NCBI GenBank assembly: GCA_025464975.1
Contig: JAODMT010000004.1
Coordinates: 124,001-188,000, forward strand
Direction of reading: 5' to 3'
DNA from: Microbacteriaceae bacterium
GTDB taxonomy: Bacteria > Actinomycetota > Actinomycetes > Actinomycetales > Microbacteriaceae
Length of the DNA: 64,000 nucleotides
Below, piece after piece: positions 41,364 through 51,102 of this stretch (positions are counted from its first letter, which is position 1; every line of letters begins with the position of its first letter). The position numbers were made by a program, and so were the translations under genes. The notes beneath the pieces are model-generated. The model saw only the letters and a list, made by a program, of their open reading frames with translations, was not told the origin of the DNA and made no database searches.

Positions 41364-44300
41364 GTGTACCTCAAGAGCCTGACCCTCAAGGGGTTCAAGT
41401 CCTTCGCACAACCGACGACCTTCGCGTTCGAGCAAGGAGTCACCTGCGTCGTCGGGCCCAACGGGTCCGGCAAGTCGAATGTCGTCGATGCGCTCGCCTG
41501 GGTAATGGGTGAACAAGGGGCTAAGACGCTCCGCGGCGGCAAGATGGAAGACGTCATTTTCGCCGGCACCGCGACCAAGGGTCCGCTCGGTCGAGCCGAG
41601 GTCATCCTCACCATCGACAACGCGGATGGCGCGCTGCCGATCGACTACGCCGAAGTCACGATCAGCCGCACCCTGTTCCGCAACGGCGGAAGCGAATACG
41701 CGATCAACGGCGACACCTGCCGGCTTCTCGACGTGCAGGAGCTGCTGAGCGACTCCGGACTCGGGCGGGAGATGCACGTGATCGTCGGGCAGGGGCAGCT
41801 CGACGCCGTGCTGCACGCGAGCCCGGAGGAGAGGCGCGGCTTCATCGAGGAGGCCGCCGGCATCCTCAAGCACCGTCGTCGCAAAGAGAAGACGATTCGC
41901 AAACTCGATGCGATGCAGGCGAACCTCACCAGGCTGAGTGACCTCGCGGGGGAGATTCGCCGCCAACTCAAGCCGCTCGGTCACCAGGCCGAGATCGCCA
42001 AGGAAGCGCAATCGATCGCATCGATCGTGCGAGATGCCCGGGCAAGACTCCTCGCCGACGAGGTCGTGTCGCTTCGCGCCGCGATCACCGCGAGCACCCG
42101 GAGCGAGAGCGAACGCAAGACCGAACGGATCGTGCTTCAGGAACAGCTCGACCAGGCGAAGCTGCGGGAGCACCGCATCGAACAGTCGCAAGAGGGCGAC
42201 TCCGTGGACCGGGCACGGCGCACGGCATTCGGCCTCGAGTCCGTGCAGGAGAGGCTGCGCAGCCTCTACACCCTCGCCAATCAGCGGCTCGCCCTGCTCG
42301 GCCAGCAGACGGATGCGCCGGACACCGGTCAGGGCATCACCCGACAGATGGTCGCCGAAGCCAACGACGAGGTCGAGCGGCTCGCCGCGACCATCATCGA
42401 CGCCGAGGCAGCGTGGCAGGAGGCGCGGGCCGCGACCGCGCTGGCCAGGGCGAACCTCGACGGACTGGACGAGCAGATCGCGTACCAGTCGTCCCTTGTC
42501 TCGCGTCACGACCTGGAGATCTCAAAGCTCACCGGTCAGAAGGACACCGCCGCCTCCCGGCTCGCCGCCGTTCGCGGTGAGGTGCTCCGCCAGCAGAACG
42601 CGCTCGACGCCGCCCGCGAACGGCGCGCGACCGCTCAGACGCAATTCGTCGAACTCGAGGCCGAGGCCGCGCAGAGCGATTCGGGAGAGACCGACCTCGA
42701 CGGCGCGTATGAGTCCGCGCAGGCCGAGGTGGTCGAGGCCGAGGCAGAGATCGACCGGCTTCGCGAACAGCTGCACGGCCACGAGCGGGAGCGGGATGCG
42801 CTCGCTGCCCGGTCGAGTGCGCTGTCCTCCGCGCTCGACCAGAAGGACGGATCGAGCGCCCTCGTGGGGTCGAAGCTCGACGGCATCCGCGGGCTCCTGG
42901 CCGAGCACGTTCATGTGGAGCCCGGGTTCGAGGCCGCCGTGGCCGCCGCCCTCGGCTCGCTCGCCGACGCGGTGCTCGCCGACACCCGCGACGACGCCTT
43001 CCGGGCCGTCGAACATTCCGCGAACCAGGATTTTGGCAGGGTCGAGATCGCGATCGCGGAGTCCGTCGTCGCTGCCGCGGTCGCACACGACTACGGACCG
43101 GGCGTGCGCAACGCCGCCTCGGTGGTTCGAGCGCCGAACGGCATCCTCAATATCCTCGGCGGCATGGTCGTCGCCGACGACATCGCCGCCGCCCGACGAG
43201 TGTGGGGTTCAGCGAGCGAGTTCGGGTTCTCCACCGTCATCACCAGGTCGGGCGACGTTCTCTCCGAGCACGTGCTGCGCGGTGGATCGGGAGCCAAGCT
43301 TTCACGGCTGGAACTCGTCGCCGACCGCGACGCCGCGAAGTATCGGCTCGACGAGGTGACTTCGCTCATCGACCGCGCCCGCTTCGCCCTGGCCGAGCAG
43401 CGCGGCCGACTGGAGGTGGCGAAGGAGCAGTCGCAGCGTGCGCTCACCGCCCTGCGCCAGTTCGATTCCCAGCTCGCCGCGCAGACCGAGAAACTCAACC
43501 GCGTTCGCGTGCAGGTCGAGGCCGCCGGCGCCGAGGCCGAGCGACTCGAGCGTGCCCTCGCCCTCGCGACCGAGACGGTGACGGATGCCGCGGCCGCGGC
43601 CGAGCGTGCCGCCCAGGAACTCGACACCGCGTCTTCCCGGCCCCGCCCGATTTTGGACGTCGGTGCTCGCGACGGCGTTCTCGCCGACCTCGAGGAGGCT
43701 CGGGAGCGCGAGGTTGAGGCCCGCCTGCAGGTCGAGACGGCCCGGGAGCGGGTGCGCGCCGAGCAACTGCGCGCCGCGCAACTCGCCCGCCAACTCGAGG
43801 CCGAGCGGGAGGCCGCGGACGAGGCCGCCCGACGCGCGGTGATCCGCCGACGACAGGTCGCGACGGCACAGACCGTGATCGAGGCGCTGCCTTCGGTTCT
43901 CGACTCCGTCGACCGCTCGGTGTCCGAGGCCCGAGTCGAGCTTGCCGCCCGGGAGGCGAAGCGCGCGGCCCAGAACGAGGAACTTGCCGAGCTGCGCCGC
44001 GGTGAGAACGCGCTGCGCGAGCGGCTCACCTCGATCAGCGAGGACGTGCACGGGCTCGAGATGCAGGTCTACGAGAAGAAGCTTCACCTGTCGACGCTGC
44101 TCGAGCGGGCCGGCGAGGAGCTCGGACTCGTGGAGGATGTTCTCGTCGCGGAGTATGGCCCGGCGCAGCTCATTCCGCGCGATGGTTCGGGTTCGGCGGA
44201 CGCGGAAATCAGTGATCCCGAGGACGGAATCCCGTTCGTGCGCGCCGAGCAAGAGGCGCGTCTCGCCAAGGCGGAGCGCAAGCTCGCCCAGCTCGGACGC

Positions 44301-44900
44301 GTCAACCCGCTCGCCCTCGAGGAATTCGCGGCGCTCGAACAGCGGCACAAATTCCTCACCGAGCAGCTGACCGACCTCACGACCACACGCGCCGATCTGA
44401 TCACGATCATCGGTGACATCGACGAAAAGATGGAACTCATCTTCTCGAGCGCGTTCGAAGACACTCGCGCCGCCTTCAACTCGGTATTCCCGGTCCTGTT
44501 CCCGGGCGGAACCGGAAGCATCCAGCTCACCGACCCGGAGAACATGCTCACGACCGGCATCGAGGTCAGCGTGCGCCCCGCAGGGAAGAAGATCGAGAGG
44601 CTGTCGCTGCTGAGCGGCGGGGAGCGGTCGCTCGCTGCCGTCGCGCTACTCATCGCAATCTTCAAGGCCCGGCCCAGTCCCTTCTACATCATGGATGAGG
44701 TCGAGGCCGCCCTCGACGATGCCAACCTCGGGCGCCTACTGCAGATTTTCGAGGACCTGCGCCAGACCTCACAGCTCATCGTCATCACGCACCAGAAGCG
44801 CACGATGGAAATCGCGGATGCCCTCTACGGCGTCTCGATGCGCGCGGACGGAATCAGCGCAGTGGTTGGCCAGCGCGTGAAGGCAGAACCCGCCGCCTGA
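41364..44900 (+). CDS. smc: chromosome segregation protein SMC
   Basis: A 1178-residue condensin-type ATPase that loads on and organises the chromosome with ScpA/ScpB. The N-terminal head begins YLKSLTLKGFKSFAQ and holds Walker A GPNGSGKS (residues 31-38). Long coiled coils (about 170-500 and 670-1010) surround a hinge (about 505-660, EPGFEAAVAAALGSLADAVL). The C-terminal head has the signature LLSGGERSLAAVALL and Walker B FYIMDEVEAALDD. GTG 41364 is chosen because AAAGGGG precedes it and the family N-terminus starts here. The upstream open frame is not conserved. Confidence 0.96.
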   Translation: MYLKSLTLKGFKSFAQPTTFAFEQGVTCVVGPNGSGKSNVVDALAWVMGEQGAKTLRGGKMEDVIFAGTATKGPLGRAEVILTIDNADGALPIDYAEVTISRTLFRNGGSEYAINGDTCRLLDVQELLSDSGLGREMHVIVGQGQLDAVLHASPEERRGFIEEAAGILKHRRRKEKTIRKLDAMQANLTRLSDLAGEIRRQLKPLGHQAEIAKEAQSIASIVRDARARLLADEVVSLRAAITASTRSESERKTERIVLQEQLDQAKLREHRIEQSQEGDSVDRARRTAFGLESVQERLRSLYTLANQRLALLGQQTDAPDTGQGITRQMVAEANDEVERLAATIIDAEAAWQEARAATALARANLDGLDEQIAYQSSLVSRHDLEISKLTGQKDTAASRLAAVRGEVLRQQNALDAARERRATAQTQFVELEAEAAQSDSGETDLDGAYESAQAEVVEAEAEIDRLREQLHGHERERDALAARSSALSSALDQKDGSSALVGSKLDGIRGLLAEHVHVEPGFEAAVAAALGSLADAVLADTRDDAFRAVEHSANQDFGRVEIAIAESVVAAAVAHDYGPGVRNAASVVRAPNGILNILGGMVVADDIAAARRVWGSASEFGFSTVITRSGDVLSEHVLRGGSGAKLSRLELVADRDAAKYRLDEVTSLIDRARFALAEQRGRLEVAKEQSQRALTALRQFDSQLAAQTEKLNRVRVQVEAAGAEAERLERALALATETVTDAAAAAERAAQELDTASSRPRPILDVGARDGVLADLEEAREREVEARLQVETARERVRAEQLRAAQLARQLEAEREAADEAARRAVIRRRQVATAQTVIEALPSVLDSVDRSVSEARVELAAREAKRAAQNEELAELRRGENALRERLTSISEDVHGLEMQVYEKKLHLSTLLERAGEELGLVEDVLVAEYGPAQLIPRDGSGSADAEISDPEDGIPFVRAEQEARLAKAERKLAQLGRVNPLALEEFAALEQRHKFLTEQLTDLTTTRADLITIIGDIDEKMELIFSSAFEDTRAAFNSVFPVLFPGGTGSIQLTDPENMLTTGIEVSVRPAGKKIERLSLLSGGERSLAAVALLIAIFKARPSPFYIMDEVEAALDDANLGRLLQIFEDLRQTSQLIVITHQKRTMEIADALYGVSMRADGISAVVGQRVKAEPAA

Positions 44901-44904
44901 GTTG

Positions 44905-44933
44905 TTGGACGCGGCACATTAATTGCGTACGCT
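44905..44933 (+). promoter_or_regulatory. promoter of lipB-lipA
   Basis: -35 TTGGAC (44905-44910), 17-base spacer, -10 TACGCT (44928-44933), then TGCCCA and the lipB ATG at 44940: a well-formed promoter with a leaderless start. Confidence 0.65.
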
Positions 44934-44939
44934 TGCCCA

Positions 44940-45581
44940 ATGGTCGATATCGTCGTCGCCGGCTTTGCACCGGATCTCGTTCCCTACCCCGAAGCCCTCG
45001 CACTGCAGCGGCAGACTCACGCTGGGGTGGTCGACGGCAGCGTCGGCGACACAGTGCTTCTGCTCGAGCATCCGTCGGTCTACACCGCGGGCACGCGCAC
45101 CGAGGCGAGTGAGCGCCCGGGTGACGGCTCGCCGGTGATCGATGTCGATCGCGGTGGCAAGATCACCTGGCATGGCCCCGGGCAGCTCGTGGGCTACCCG
45201 ATCCTTCGACTGGCCGACCCGGTGGACGTCGTCGCCTACGTCCGCCGCCTCGAGGAGCTGCTGATCGACGTGGTGCGCGCGTTCGGCGTCGAGGGCGTGC
45301 GGGTCCCCGGCCGATCGGGAGTCTGGGTGGTGGACGGAGCGCGCGAGGAGAAGATCGCGGCCATCGGCATCCGAGTGGCCGGGGGCGTCACAATGCACGG
45401 CTTCGCGCTCAACTGCAGCAACTCGCTCGACGCCTACGCGCACATCGTCGCCTGCGGAATCCGGGATGCGGGGGTCACGACGATCTCCCGCGAAATCGGC
45501 CGTGAGGTCACGCCTGCCGAGGTTGCGGAGGCCGTGCGTGAGCGTTTCTCCCGAATCGTGCTCGAGGTGGTCTCCGCATGA
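44940..45581 (+). CDS. lipB: lipoyl(octanoyl) transferase
   Basis: LipB moves the octanoyl group from acyl carrier protein to lipoyl domains. The 213-residue protein contains the conserved [19 protein letters not shown], the catalytic Lys in [11 protein letters not shown] and the acyl-accepting Cys in [16 protein letters not shown]. The start codon lies 6 bases after the -10 box. Its TGA overlaps the lipA ATG in ATGA. Confidence 0.96.
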   Translation: MVDIVVAGFAPDLVPYPEALALQRQTHAGVVDGSVGDTVLLLEHPSVYTAGTRTEASERPGDGSPVIDVDRGGKITWHGPGQLVGYPILRLADPVDVVAYVRRLEELLIDVVRAFGVEGVRVPGRSGVWVVDGAREEKIAAIGIRVAGGVTMHGFALNCSNSLDAYAHIVACGIRDAGVTTISREIGREVTPAEVAEAVRERFSRIVLEVVSA

Positions 45582-46564
45582 GCGCGGCGCCCGAGGGACG
45601 TCGGATGCTGCGGCTCGAGATTCGCAACGCCGAGACGCCGATCGAACGAAAGCCGCCGTGGATCAAGACTGTGGCCCGGCAGGGTCCGGAGTACCTCGAA
45701 CTTCAGAAGCTCGTGAAGGACGAGGGCCTGCACACGGTATGCCAGGAGGCCGGTTGCCCCAACATCTTCGAGTGCTGGGAGGATCGCGAGGCCACCTTCC
45801 TCATCGGCGGGTCGCAGTGCACCCGCCGCTGCGACTTCTGCCAGATCGACACCGGCAAACCCGCCGACTACGACATGGACGAACCGCGCCGCGTGGCCGA
45901 GTCGGTGCTCAGCATGCGGCTGCGCTACGCGACGGTGACCGGCGTCGCGCGCGACGACCTGCCCGACGAGGGCGCCTGGCTACACGCGGAGACGGTGCGG
46001 CGCATCCACGCCGTCAACCCGGGAACCGGTGTGGAGATCCTCGCGACCGACTTCTCGGGCAACCCCGACCTGCTCGCCGAGGTGTTCTCCTCGCGGCCGG
46101 AGGTATTTGCGCACAACGTCGAGACGGTGCCGCGGCTGTTCAAGCGCATCCGCCCCGCTTTCCGCTACGAGCGTTCCCTCGGAGTCATCACGAGCGCCCG
46201 GGAGGCCGGTCTCATCACCAAGTCGAACCTCATCCTCGGCATGGGGGAGGAGCGGGCGGAGATCAGTCAGGCGCTGCAGGACCTGCACGATGCGGGCACG
46301 GACATCATCACCGTCACCCAGTACTTGCGGCCGACCGCGCGCCACCTGCCTGTGGCACGCTACCTCCCCCCGCAGGAGTTCCTCGAGATCAAGGAGGAGG
46401 CCGAGGACATCGGATTCCTCGGCGTGCTCGCCGGTCCGCTCGTGCGGTCGTCGTACCGGGCCGGGCGGCTGTGGGCGCAGTCGATGCGCCGCAAGGGGCT
46501 CGACCTGCCAGAGCAGCTCGCGCACCTCGCCAACGCGGACCTTGGATTCGCGCAGGCGGTGTAG
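45578..46564 (+). CDS. lipA: lipoyl synthase
   Basis: LipA inserts two sulfurs into octanoyl groups on lipoyl domains. The 328-residue radical-SAM enzyme has the sacrificial auxiliary cluster motif [12 protein letters not shown] near residue 55 and the radical-SAM cluster CTRRCDFC near residue 82. The conserved VRSSYRAG near the C-terminus supplies the serine ligand. It is co-transcribed with lipB and converges with the phosphatase gene, whose stop lies 11 bases away. Confidence 0.97.
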   Translation: MSAAPEGRRMLRLEIRNAETPIERKPPWIKTVARQGPEYLELQKLVKDEGLHTVCQEAGCPNIFECWEDREATFLIGGSQCTRRCDFCQIDTGKPADYDMDEPRRVAESVLSMRLRYATVTGVARDDLPDEGAWLHAETVRRIHAVNPGTGVEILATDFSGNPDLLAEVFSSRPEVFAHNVETVPRLFKRIRPAFRYERSLGVITSAREAGLITKSNLILGMGEERAEISQALQDLHDAGTDIITVTQYLRPTARHLPVARYLPPQEFLEIKEEAEDIGFLGVLAGPLVRSSYRAGRLWAQSMRRKGLDLPEQLAHLANADLGFAQAV

Positions 46565-46575
46565 CTCGATTCGGT

Positions 46576-47154
46576 TTACTCGACCCGCAGGAGCGGGGGC
46601 TGCCCGACGAGCTGGTCGTTGACGGTGAGAACGCGCCAGCCATCGCCCTGCCGCTCGAAGGTCGCCGTCGAACCGTTGATGATCTGGTCGAACGGGCGCC
46701 CGGCCAGCGACTGGAGCGTGTACCGGATGATCGTGCCGTGGCAGACGATGACGACATTCGCATCGCCGTACGCATCCGCAATTCGTTCGATCGCCGAGAG
46801 ACCGCGGCCCACCACCGAGTCGAGGCTCTCGAGGCCGGGATACTGGCGATCCGGCCAACGCTCCGTGATGATCTGGTCGGTCGCTCCCTCGGCATCGCCG
46901 TAGTGGCGCTCCACGAGCTCCTGATAGCTCGGGCCAAGCTCGATGCCGAGACCATCGGCGATGATGCTCGCCGTCTCGCGCGCGCGACTGAGCGGTGAGC
47001 TCACCACGGCATCCCACGCGGTGCTTGCGAGCACGGCGACAGCGTCACGCGCCTGAGCGCGGCCGGTGTCATTGAGGGGGATGTCGCTCGAGCCCTGCAG
47101 CCGCAGTTGGCGATTCCATTCGGTTTGGCCATGGCGGATGAAGGCGAAAGTCAT
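46576..47154 (-). CDS. histidine phosphatase family protein
   Basis: A 192-residue phosphoglycerate-mutase-like phosphatase. The catalytic motif is FIRHGQTEWNRQLRLQG (His8), with the acid/base Glu in YQELVERHYGDAEG near residue 85 and the second His in VIVCHGTIIRY near residue 140. Members dephosphorylate many small molecules; the substrate is not evident. A minus-strand CAGAAT lies 6 bases before the ATG. Confidence 0.88.
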   Translation of the reverse strand: MTFAFIRHGQTEWNRQLRLQGSSDIPLNDTGRAQARDAVAVLASTAWDAVVSSPLSRARETASIIADGLGIELGPSYQELVERHYGDAEGATDQIITERWPDRQYPGLESLDSVVGRGLSAIERIADAYGDANVVIVCHGTIIRYTLQSLAGRPFDQIINGSTATFERQGDGWRVLTVNDQLVGQPPLLRVE

Positions 47155-47173
47155 GCTCCCATTCTGCCTAAGG

Positions 47174-48847
47174 TCAGAACAATCGTTTTTCGCCTGGATT
47201 CACGATGCGCAACCATCGAAAGCCGTAGCCCTCGAGCGACAGTTGCAGTACTCCCTTGTCATCCGTGACCGCGGAGTTGTCCCGCAACAGGTCGACGAGC
47301 CGCATCGGCGGAGACTCACCCTCGATTGACAGGGTGACCGTCGTCGGATCCGGAGAGAAGTTGTGCACGGCGAACATGAGGCCCTCGTCGCCCGAGACGG
47401 TGTGGGCGAGCACCGCATTGTTCGGCTGTTTCAGCACCCGAAACTCACCCCAACCGATCTCCGCCGACGCCCGATAGCGCTGGATGAGCCGCCGAATGAA
47501 GTGCAACAGCGAATCCGGATCGTGCCGCTGGTCGGCCACGTTGACGTGTGTCGGCGAGAAGCCATCGCCGACGACCGCCGCCGGGAGCTTTGACGGTCGC
47601 GCGCTGGAAAATCCGCCGTTTCTCTCCGCCGTCCACTGCATCGGGGTGCGCACCGCCTGGCGATCGCCGGCCGAGAGGTCCTCACCCATGCCGATCTCCT
47701 CGCCGTAAAAGAGCACGGGCGTTCCGGGGAGCGAGAAGAGCAGGCTGTAGACCATGCGGATGCGGCGGGGATCGCCGCGCAGCATCGAGGGCAATCGACG
47801 GATGATGCCCCGGCCGAAGACCTGCATGTCCGGCTCCGGACCGAACGCGGCGAACACCTCCTGGCGTTCCTCGTCGGTCAGCTTGTCGAGAGTGAGCTCG
47901 TCGTGGTTGCGCACGAAGTTGGCCCATTGTGCCTCGACCGGCAACACCGGTCGCTCGGAGAGGGCGGCCGCGAGCGGTCGGACGTCCGCGCGGGCGAGTG
48001 ACAGGTACATGTTCTGCATGCCGATGAAGTCGAACTGCATCGTGAGGCCGTCGGCGATGTCTCCGCCGAAGTACTGCACCTGGTCCTTGCGCGGCAGGTT
48101 GACCTCACCTAGCAAGATCGCCTCGCCGGACCGCCGACCGAGGAATCCGCGAAGGTAACGCAAGAAGCCGAGCGGATCGGCCAGCTCGCCGTGTCCGGGC
48201 TCCACACCGACGGTGTCGAGAAAGAACGGCACCGCGTCGACGCGGAATCCGGCGACGCCGAGTTGCAGCCAGAATCCCATGATCTTGGCCACCTCGTCCC
48301 TGACCTTCGGATTGACGACGTTGAGGTCTGGCTGGAACCGGTAGAACCGGTGCAGGTAGTACTGCTCCGTCTTCTCGTCGTACTCCCAGACGCTCTCCTC
48401 CTGGCCGGGAAACGCGGTGGCCTGCTGTTCGGCCGGCGGCTCGTCCCGCCAGACGTAGAAGTCGCGGTACGGCGAGTCGCGGCTCGAGCGTGAGGCGAGG
48501 AACCACGGATGCTTGTCCGAGGTGTGATTGACAACGAGATCCACTATCACCCGCATGCCGCGGTCGCGAGCCGTTCGAATCACCTCGACGACGTCACCGA
48601 AGTGGCCGAGTCGCGGATCCACACCGTAGAAGTCCTTGATGTCGTACCCGTCATCCCGATCCGGGGTCGGGTAGAACGGCATGAGCCAGAGGCAGGTCAC
48701 CCCGAGCTCGGCCAGATAGTCGAGGCGGTGCGACAGGCCCTCGAAGTCGCCGATTCCGTCGTCGTTCCAATCCATGAACGTCTCGACGTCGAGGCAATAG
48801 ACCACCGCCGTCTTCCACCACAGGTCGCTCGTGTCGGTGATTCTCAA
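47174..48847 (-). CDS. GH13 alpha-glucosidase / trehalose-synthase-like enzyme
   Basis: A 557-residue alpha-amylase-family enzyme. It opens like trehalose synthases (DLWWKTAVVYCLDVETFMDW, then LPFYPTP-type MPFYPTPDRDDGYDI). The catalytic set is present: Asp nucleophile in GFRVDAVPFF, Glu in ILLGEVNLP, and the HD pair in FVRNHDELTL. VDLVVNHTSDKHPWF is conserved region I. A beta-sandwich ends the protein. Cysteine and loop differences from TreS make the exact activity (trehalose isomerase, glucosidase or transglucosylase) uncertain. TTG 48847 is chosen for its GAAGGAG ribosome site; an upstream in-frame start would add 17 Arg-rich residues. Confidence 0.82.
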   Translation of the reverse strand: MRITDTSDLWWKTAVVYCLDVETFMDWNDDGIGDFEGLSHRLDYLAELGVTCLWLMPFYPTPDRDDGYDIKDFYGVDPRLGHFGDVVEVIRTARDRGMRVIVDLVVNHTSDKHPWFLASRSSRDSPYRDFYVWRDEPPAEQQATAFPGQEESVWEYDEKTEQYYLHRFYRFQPDLNVVNPKVRDEVAKIMGFWLQLGVAGFRVDAVPFFLDTVGVEPGHGELADPLGFLRYLRGFLGRRSGEAILLGEVNLPRKDQVQYFGGDIADGLTMQFDFIGMQNMYLSLARADVRPLAAALSERPVLPVEAQWANFVRNHDELTLDKLTDEERQEVFAAFGPEPDMQVFGRGIIRRLPSMLRGDPRRIRMVYSLLFSLPGTPVLFYGEEIGMGEDLSAGDRQAVRTPMQWTAERNGGFSSARPSKLPAAVVGDGFSPTHVNVADQRHDPDSLLHFIRRLIQRYRASAEIGWGEFRVLKQPNNAVLAHTVSGDEGLMFAVHNFSPDPTTVTLSIEGESPPMRLVDLLRDNSAVTDDKGVLQLSLEGYGFRWLRIVNPGEKRLF

Positions 48848-48971
48848 GGCGCTCCTTCGACTTCTCCGGTCACCGTCCATCCGACCACAGATGGGCACGA
48901 GTGCCTAGAGCGATCATCGCGGGTGCCGCAGATCGACGACGGCCATAGCCGTGGTCGGTAGCATTGGTGCC

Positions 48972-49841
48972 ATGGCTTCTCCCTGGTCCCTATCGGGCGC
49001 GCTCAAGGGCATGTTCGCTCGAAAGACCATCGACGACGACACGTGGGAGGACCTCGAAGACGCGCTCATCACCGCGGACTTCGGCTCCGACCTCACCGAA
49101 GAGGTGATCGACGAGCTTCGCGCGAGCGTGAAGCGGTTCAACACCACCGACCCGACGGACCTGCGCCGGATGCTGCGCGAGACTCTCGAGGAGCGTCTCG
49201 CGAGGCTCAACCCGACCCTCACCCTCAGCGCGAGGCCCGCCGTGGTGCTCGTCGTCGGGGTGAACGGCGTCGGAAAGACGACGACCATCGGCAAGTTCGC
49301 GAAATTCCTCACGAATTACGGTCGCACTGTCATCGTCGGGGCGGCCGACACCTTCCGGGCCGCCGCCGTCGAGCAGCTCGCAACGTGGGCCGAACGCGGG
49401 GGAGCGGCGATTCAGCGTCCGCAGCAACAGGGCCAGGATCCGGCATCCGTCGCCTTCCAGACCGTCGAGCGCGCTCAGCGCGAGGGCATTGAAATCGTGC
49501 TGATCGATACGGCCGGGCGGCTGCAGACCAAGAGCGGTCTCATGGATGAGCTCTCAAAGATTAAGCGAGTGGTCGAGAAACAGACCGACATCGCGGAGGT
49601 GCTTCTGGTGCTCGACGCGACGACCGGTCAGAACGGACTCGCACAAGCGGAGGCGTTCATCGAGCATGCCGGAGTGACGGGCCTCGTGTTGACGAAGCTC
49701 GACGGTTCCGCAAAGGGTGGCTTCGTGCTGGCCGTGCAGGAGAAGACCGGAATCCCGATCAAGCTCGTCGGCCAGGGTGAGGGCATCGGCGACCTCACCG
49801 GATTCACCCCGCACGTGTTCGTGCAAAACCTCATCGGCTAG
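48972..49841 (+). CDS. ftsY: signal recognition particle receptor FtsY
   Basis: FtsY is the membrane-associated SRP receptor GTPase that docks Ffh-ribosome complexes at the translocon. The 289-residue protein lacks the long acidic N-terminal domain of E. coli FtsY and starts almost directly with the N domain. G1 is VVGVNGVGKTTTIGK near residue 95, the insertion box ADTFRAAAVEQL follows, then LIDTAGRLQT (G3), and VLTKLDGSAKGG (G4). TAGCAT (48959-48964) stands 7 bases before the ATG, so the mRNA is probably leaderless. ffh is 4 kb downstream. Confidence 0.95.
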   Translation: MASPWSLSGALKGMFARKTIDDDTWEDLEDALITADFGSDLTEEVIDELRASVKRFNTTDPTDLRRMLRETLEERLARLNPTLTLSARPAVVLVVGVNGVGKTTTIGKFAKFLTNYGRTVIVGAADTFRAAAVEQLATWAERGGAAIQRPQQQGQDPASVAFQTVERAQREGIEIVLIDTAGRLQTKSGLMDELSKIKRVVEKQTDIAEVLLVLDATTGQNGLAQAEAFIEHAGVTGLVLTKLDGSAKGGFVLAVQEKTGIPIKLVGQGEGIGDLTGFTPHVFVQNLIG

Positions 49842-49856
49842 TACGCAGGAGTATCC

Positions 49857-50189
49857 GTGACCGGTCAGAAGAGCACAGCCATTGCGCAACCGAAGCGAGC
49901 GGGGAGCCGCATCGCGGTCCTCTCACTCGTGCTCGCCATTGTGGGAGCGGGACTTGCGATCTGGGGCTTCGTCAGCGGGATCGACGCGGCACTGAATGGC
50001 GCCGGCCGCGGACCGGGCGCGAGCATCATCACCTTCTTCGTCGGCTCGGCCGTGCTCATCCTGGCGCTCGTGCTTGCGATCGTCGCACTGATGCGGTCGC
50101 ACGCGAAGACGCTACCGATCGTCGCGATCTCGGTCGGGCTCTTGCCGATCGCCGGGCTGATCGTCATCGCGCTGGCCAACCGGCGGTAG
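49857..50189 (+). CDS. small membrane protein, three predicted helices
   Basis: A 110-residue protein with no recognised domain. Three hydrophobic stretches, roughly residues 18-43 (AVLSLVLAIVGAGLAIWGF), 55-80 (ITFFVGSAVLILALVLAIVAL) and 85-106 (PIVAISVGLLPIAGLIVIAL), are separated by short charged loops. AGGAG precedes the GTG start. It follows ftsY by 15 bases and is probably co-transcribed. Confidence 0.7.
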   Translation: MTGQKSTAIAQPKRAGSRIAVLSLVLAIVGAGLAIWGFVSGIDAALNGAGRGPGASIITFFVGSAVLILALVLAIVALMRSHAKTLPIVAISVGLLPIAGLIVIALANRR

Positions 50190-50192
50190 CAT

Positions 50193-50720
50193 TCAGGGCT
50201 GGATCGCGCCATGCTGGCGGCTGAGCTCGATGTAATGCATCGCGTTGGCGGTCATGGCGAGTCGTTCGTCCGTCGTCAGCTCGCGGCGCACCTTCGCCGG
50301 GACACCAGCCACGAGAGAACCCGGCGGCACGATCGTGCCTTCGAGCACGACAGCGCCTGCGGCGACGAGTGAACCGGCGCCGATCACCGCACTGTTCAGC
50401 ACCGTCGCGGACATTCCGATGAGACAGTCGTCTTCCACTGTGCAACCGTGCAGCACTGCCGAATGGCCGACGCTCACGCGCGCGCCGACTGTCGTAGGGA
50501 TGCCGGCGTCGCAATGGACGGACACGTTGTCCTGAATGTTGCTTCCCGCGCCGATTGAGATCGCGTCGGTGTCGCCGCGCAGCACCGATCCGTAGAAAAC
50601 GCTCGCGTCGTCCGCGATAGTCACCCGCCCGATGAGGGTGGCGTTGGGGGCGACCCACGCGGCGTCGGAGACGGCAGGCGTGTGGCCGTCGAAGGTCAGG
50701 ATGAGCGGTGGGGTCGTCAC
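50193..50720 (-). CDS. gamma-carbonic-anhydrase-family (left-handed beta-helix) protein
   Basis: A 175-residue hexapeptide-repeat protein. The beta-helix turns follow the I/V-G-x-x repeat. Zinc-ligand positions are seen in QDNVSVHCDAG and VSVGHSAVLHGC (His residues about 67, 84 and 89). Family members include YrdA/CaiE-type proteins and gamma carbonic anhydrases; many lack measurable hydratase activity, so function is open. A minus-strand TAAGTT lies 6 bases before the GTG at 50720, indicating a leaderless message. Confidence 0.88.
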   Translation of the reverse strand: MTTPPLILTFDGHTPAVSDAAWVAPNATLIGRVTIADDASVFYGSVLRGDTDAISIGAGSNIQDNVSVHCDAGIPTTVGARVSVGHSAVLHGCTVEDDCLIGMSATVLNSAVIGAGSLVAAGAVVLEGTIVPPGSLVAGVPAKVRRELTTDERLAMTANAMHYIELSRQHGAIQP

Positions 50721-50844
50721 ACGTCCAACTTACGGCGCTGACCGCGGCATCCGCTCGCCAACGTTCGGATGTTGGGCGGTGGGCGCGTCGAGCCGCTGGA
50801 GCGATATCCCGCCGTCATCCCGCTGCTCACCGTGCTGCTCACCG

Positions 50845-50921
50845 AAAACGCAGGAGATTCACCACGGAAGTGGCCCTTTCACGCGGTGACGTGTCGTTTG
50901 GTGGTGATTCTCCTGCGTTTT
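50845..50921. repeat. palindromic element copy B
   Basis: The left arm AAAACGCAGGAGATTCACCA(C) and the right arm (G)TGGTGATTCTCCTGCGTTTT enclose 35 bases, GGAAGTGGCCCTTTCACGCG then GTGACGTGTCGTTTG. Arms differ from perfect complementarity at one or two central bases. Confidence 0.92.
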
Positions 50922-50991
50922 CGGGTGTGCTCGCTGAGGGGGTGGTCGAGGAGTCGTCATGATCAACGGGGGTCGTCCAAGCGTTTTCCTC

Positions 50992-51068
50992 AAAACGCAG
51001 GAGATTCACCACGGGAGTCACCCATTCACGCGGTTACCTGCCGTTTGGTGGTGATTCTCCTGCGTTTT
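50992..51068. repeat. palindromic element copy C
   Basis: The same arms as copy B enclose GGGAGTCACCCATTCACGCG then GTTACCTGCCGTTTG. The centres of B and C are clearly related to each other (shared TTCACGCGGT and CGTTTG) and have the same length, 77 bp overall. Confidence 0.92.
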
Positions 51069-51102
51069 CGGTTACAGCGCGGTGGCCCCCGCGGGGTAAC
51101 CC

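Larger units (their letters stand above)
50721..51102. other. intergenic region built of palindromic elements
   Basis: No gene is supported here. The region holds copies B and C of the ~77-bp palindromic element, and between them GCGTTTT-CCTC-AAAACGC (from about 50981), possibly the stump of a further copy. The adjacent genes on both sides are on the minus strand. Confidence 0.7.

Noticed and set aside
43302-44348. 348-residue open frame antisense to smc
   Set aside because: Leu/Glu/Arg-rich mirror of the SMC coiled coil; no start signal.
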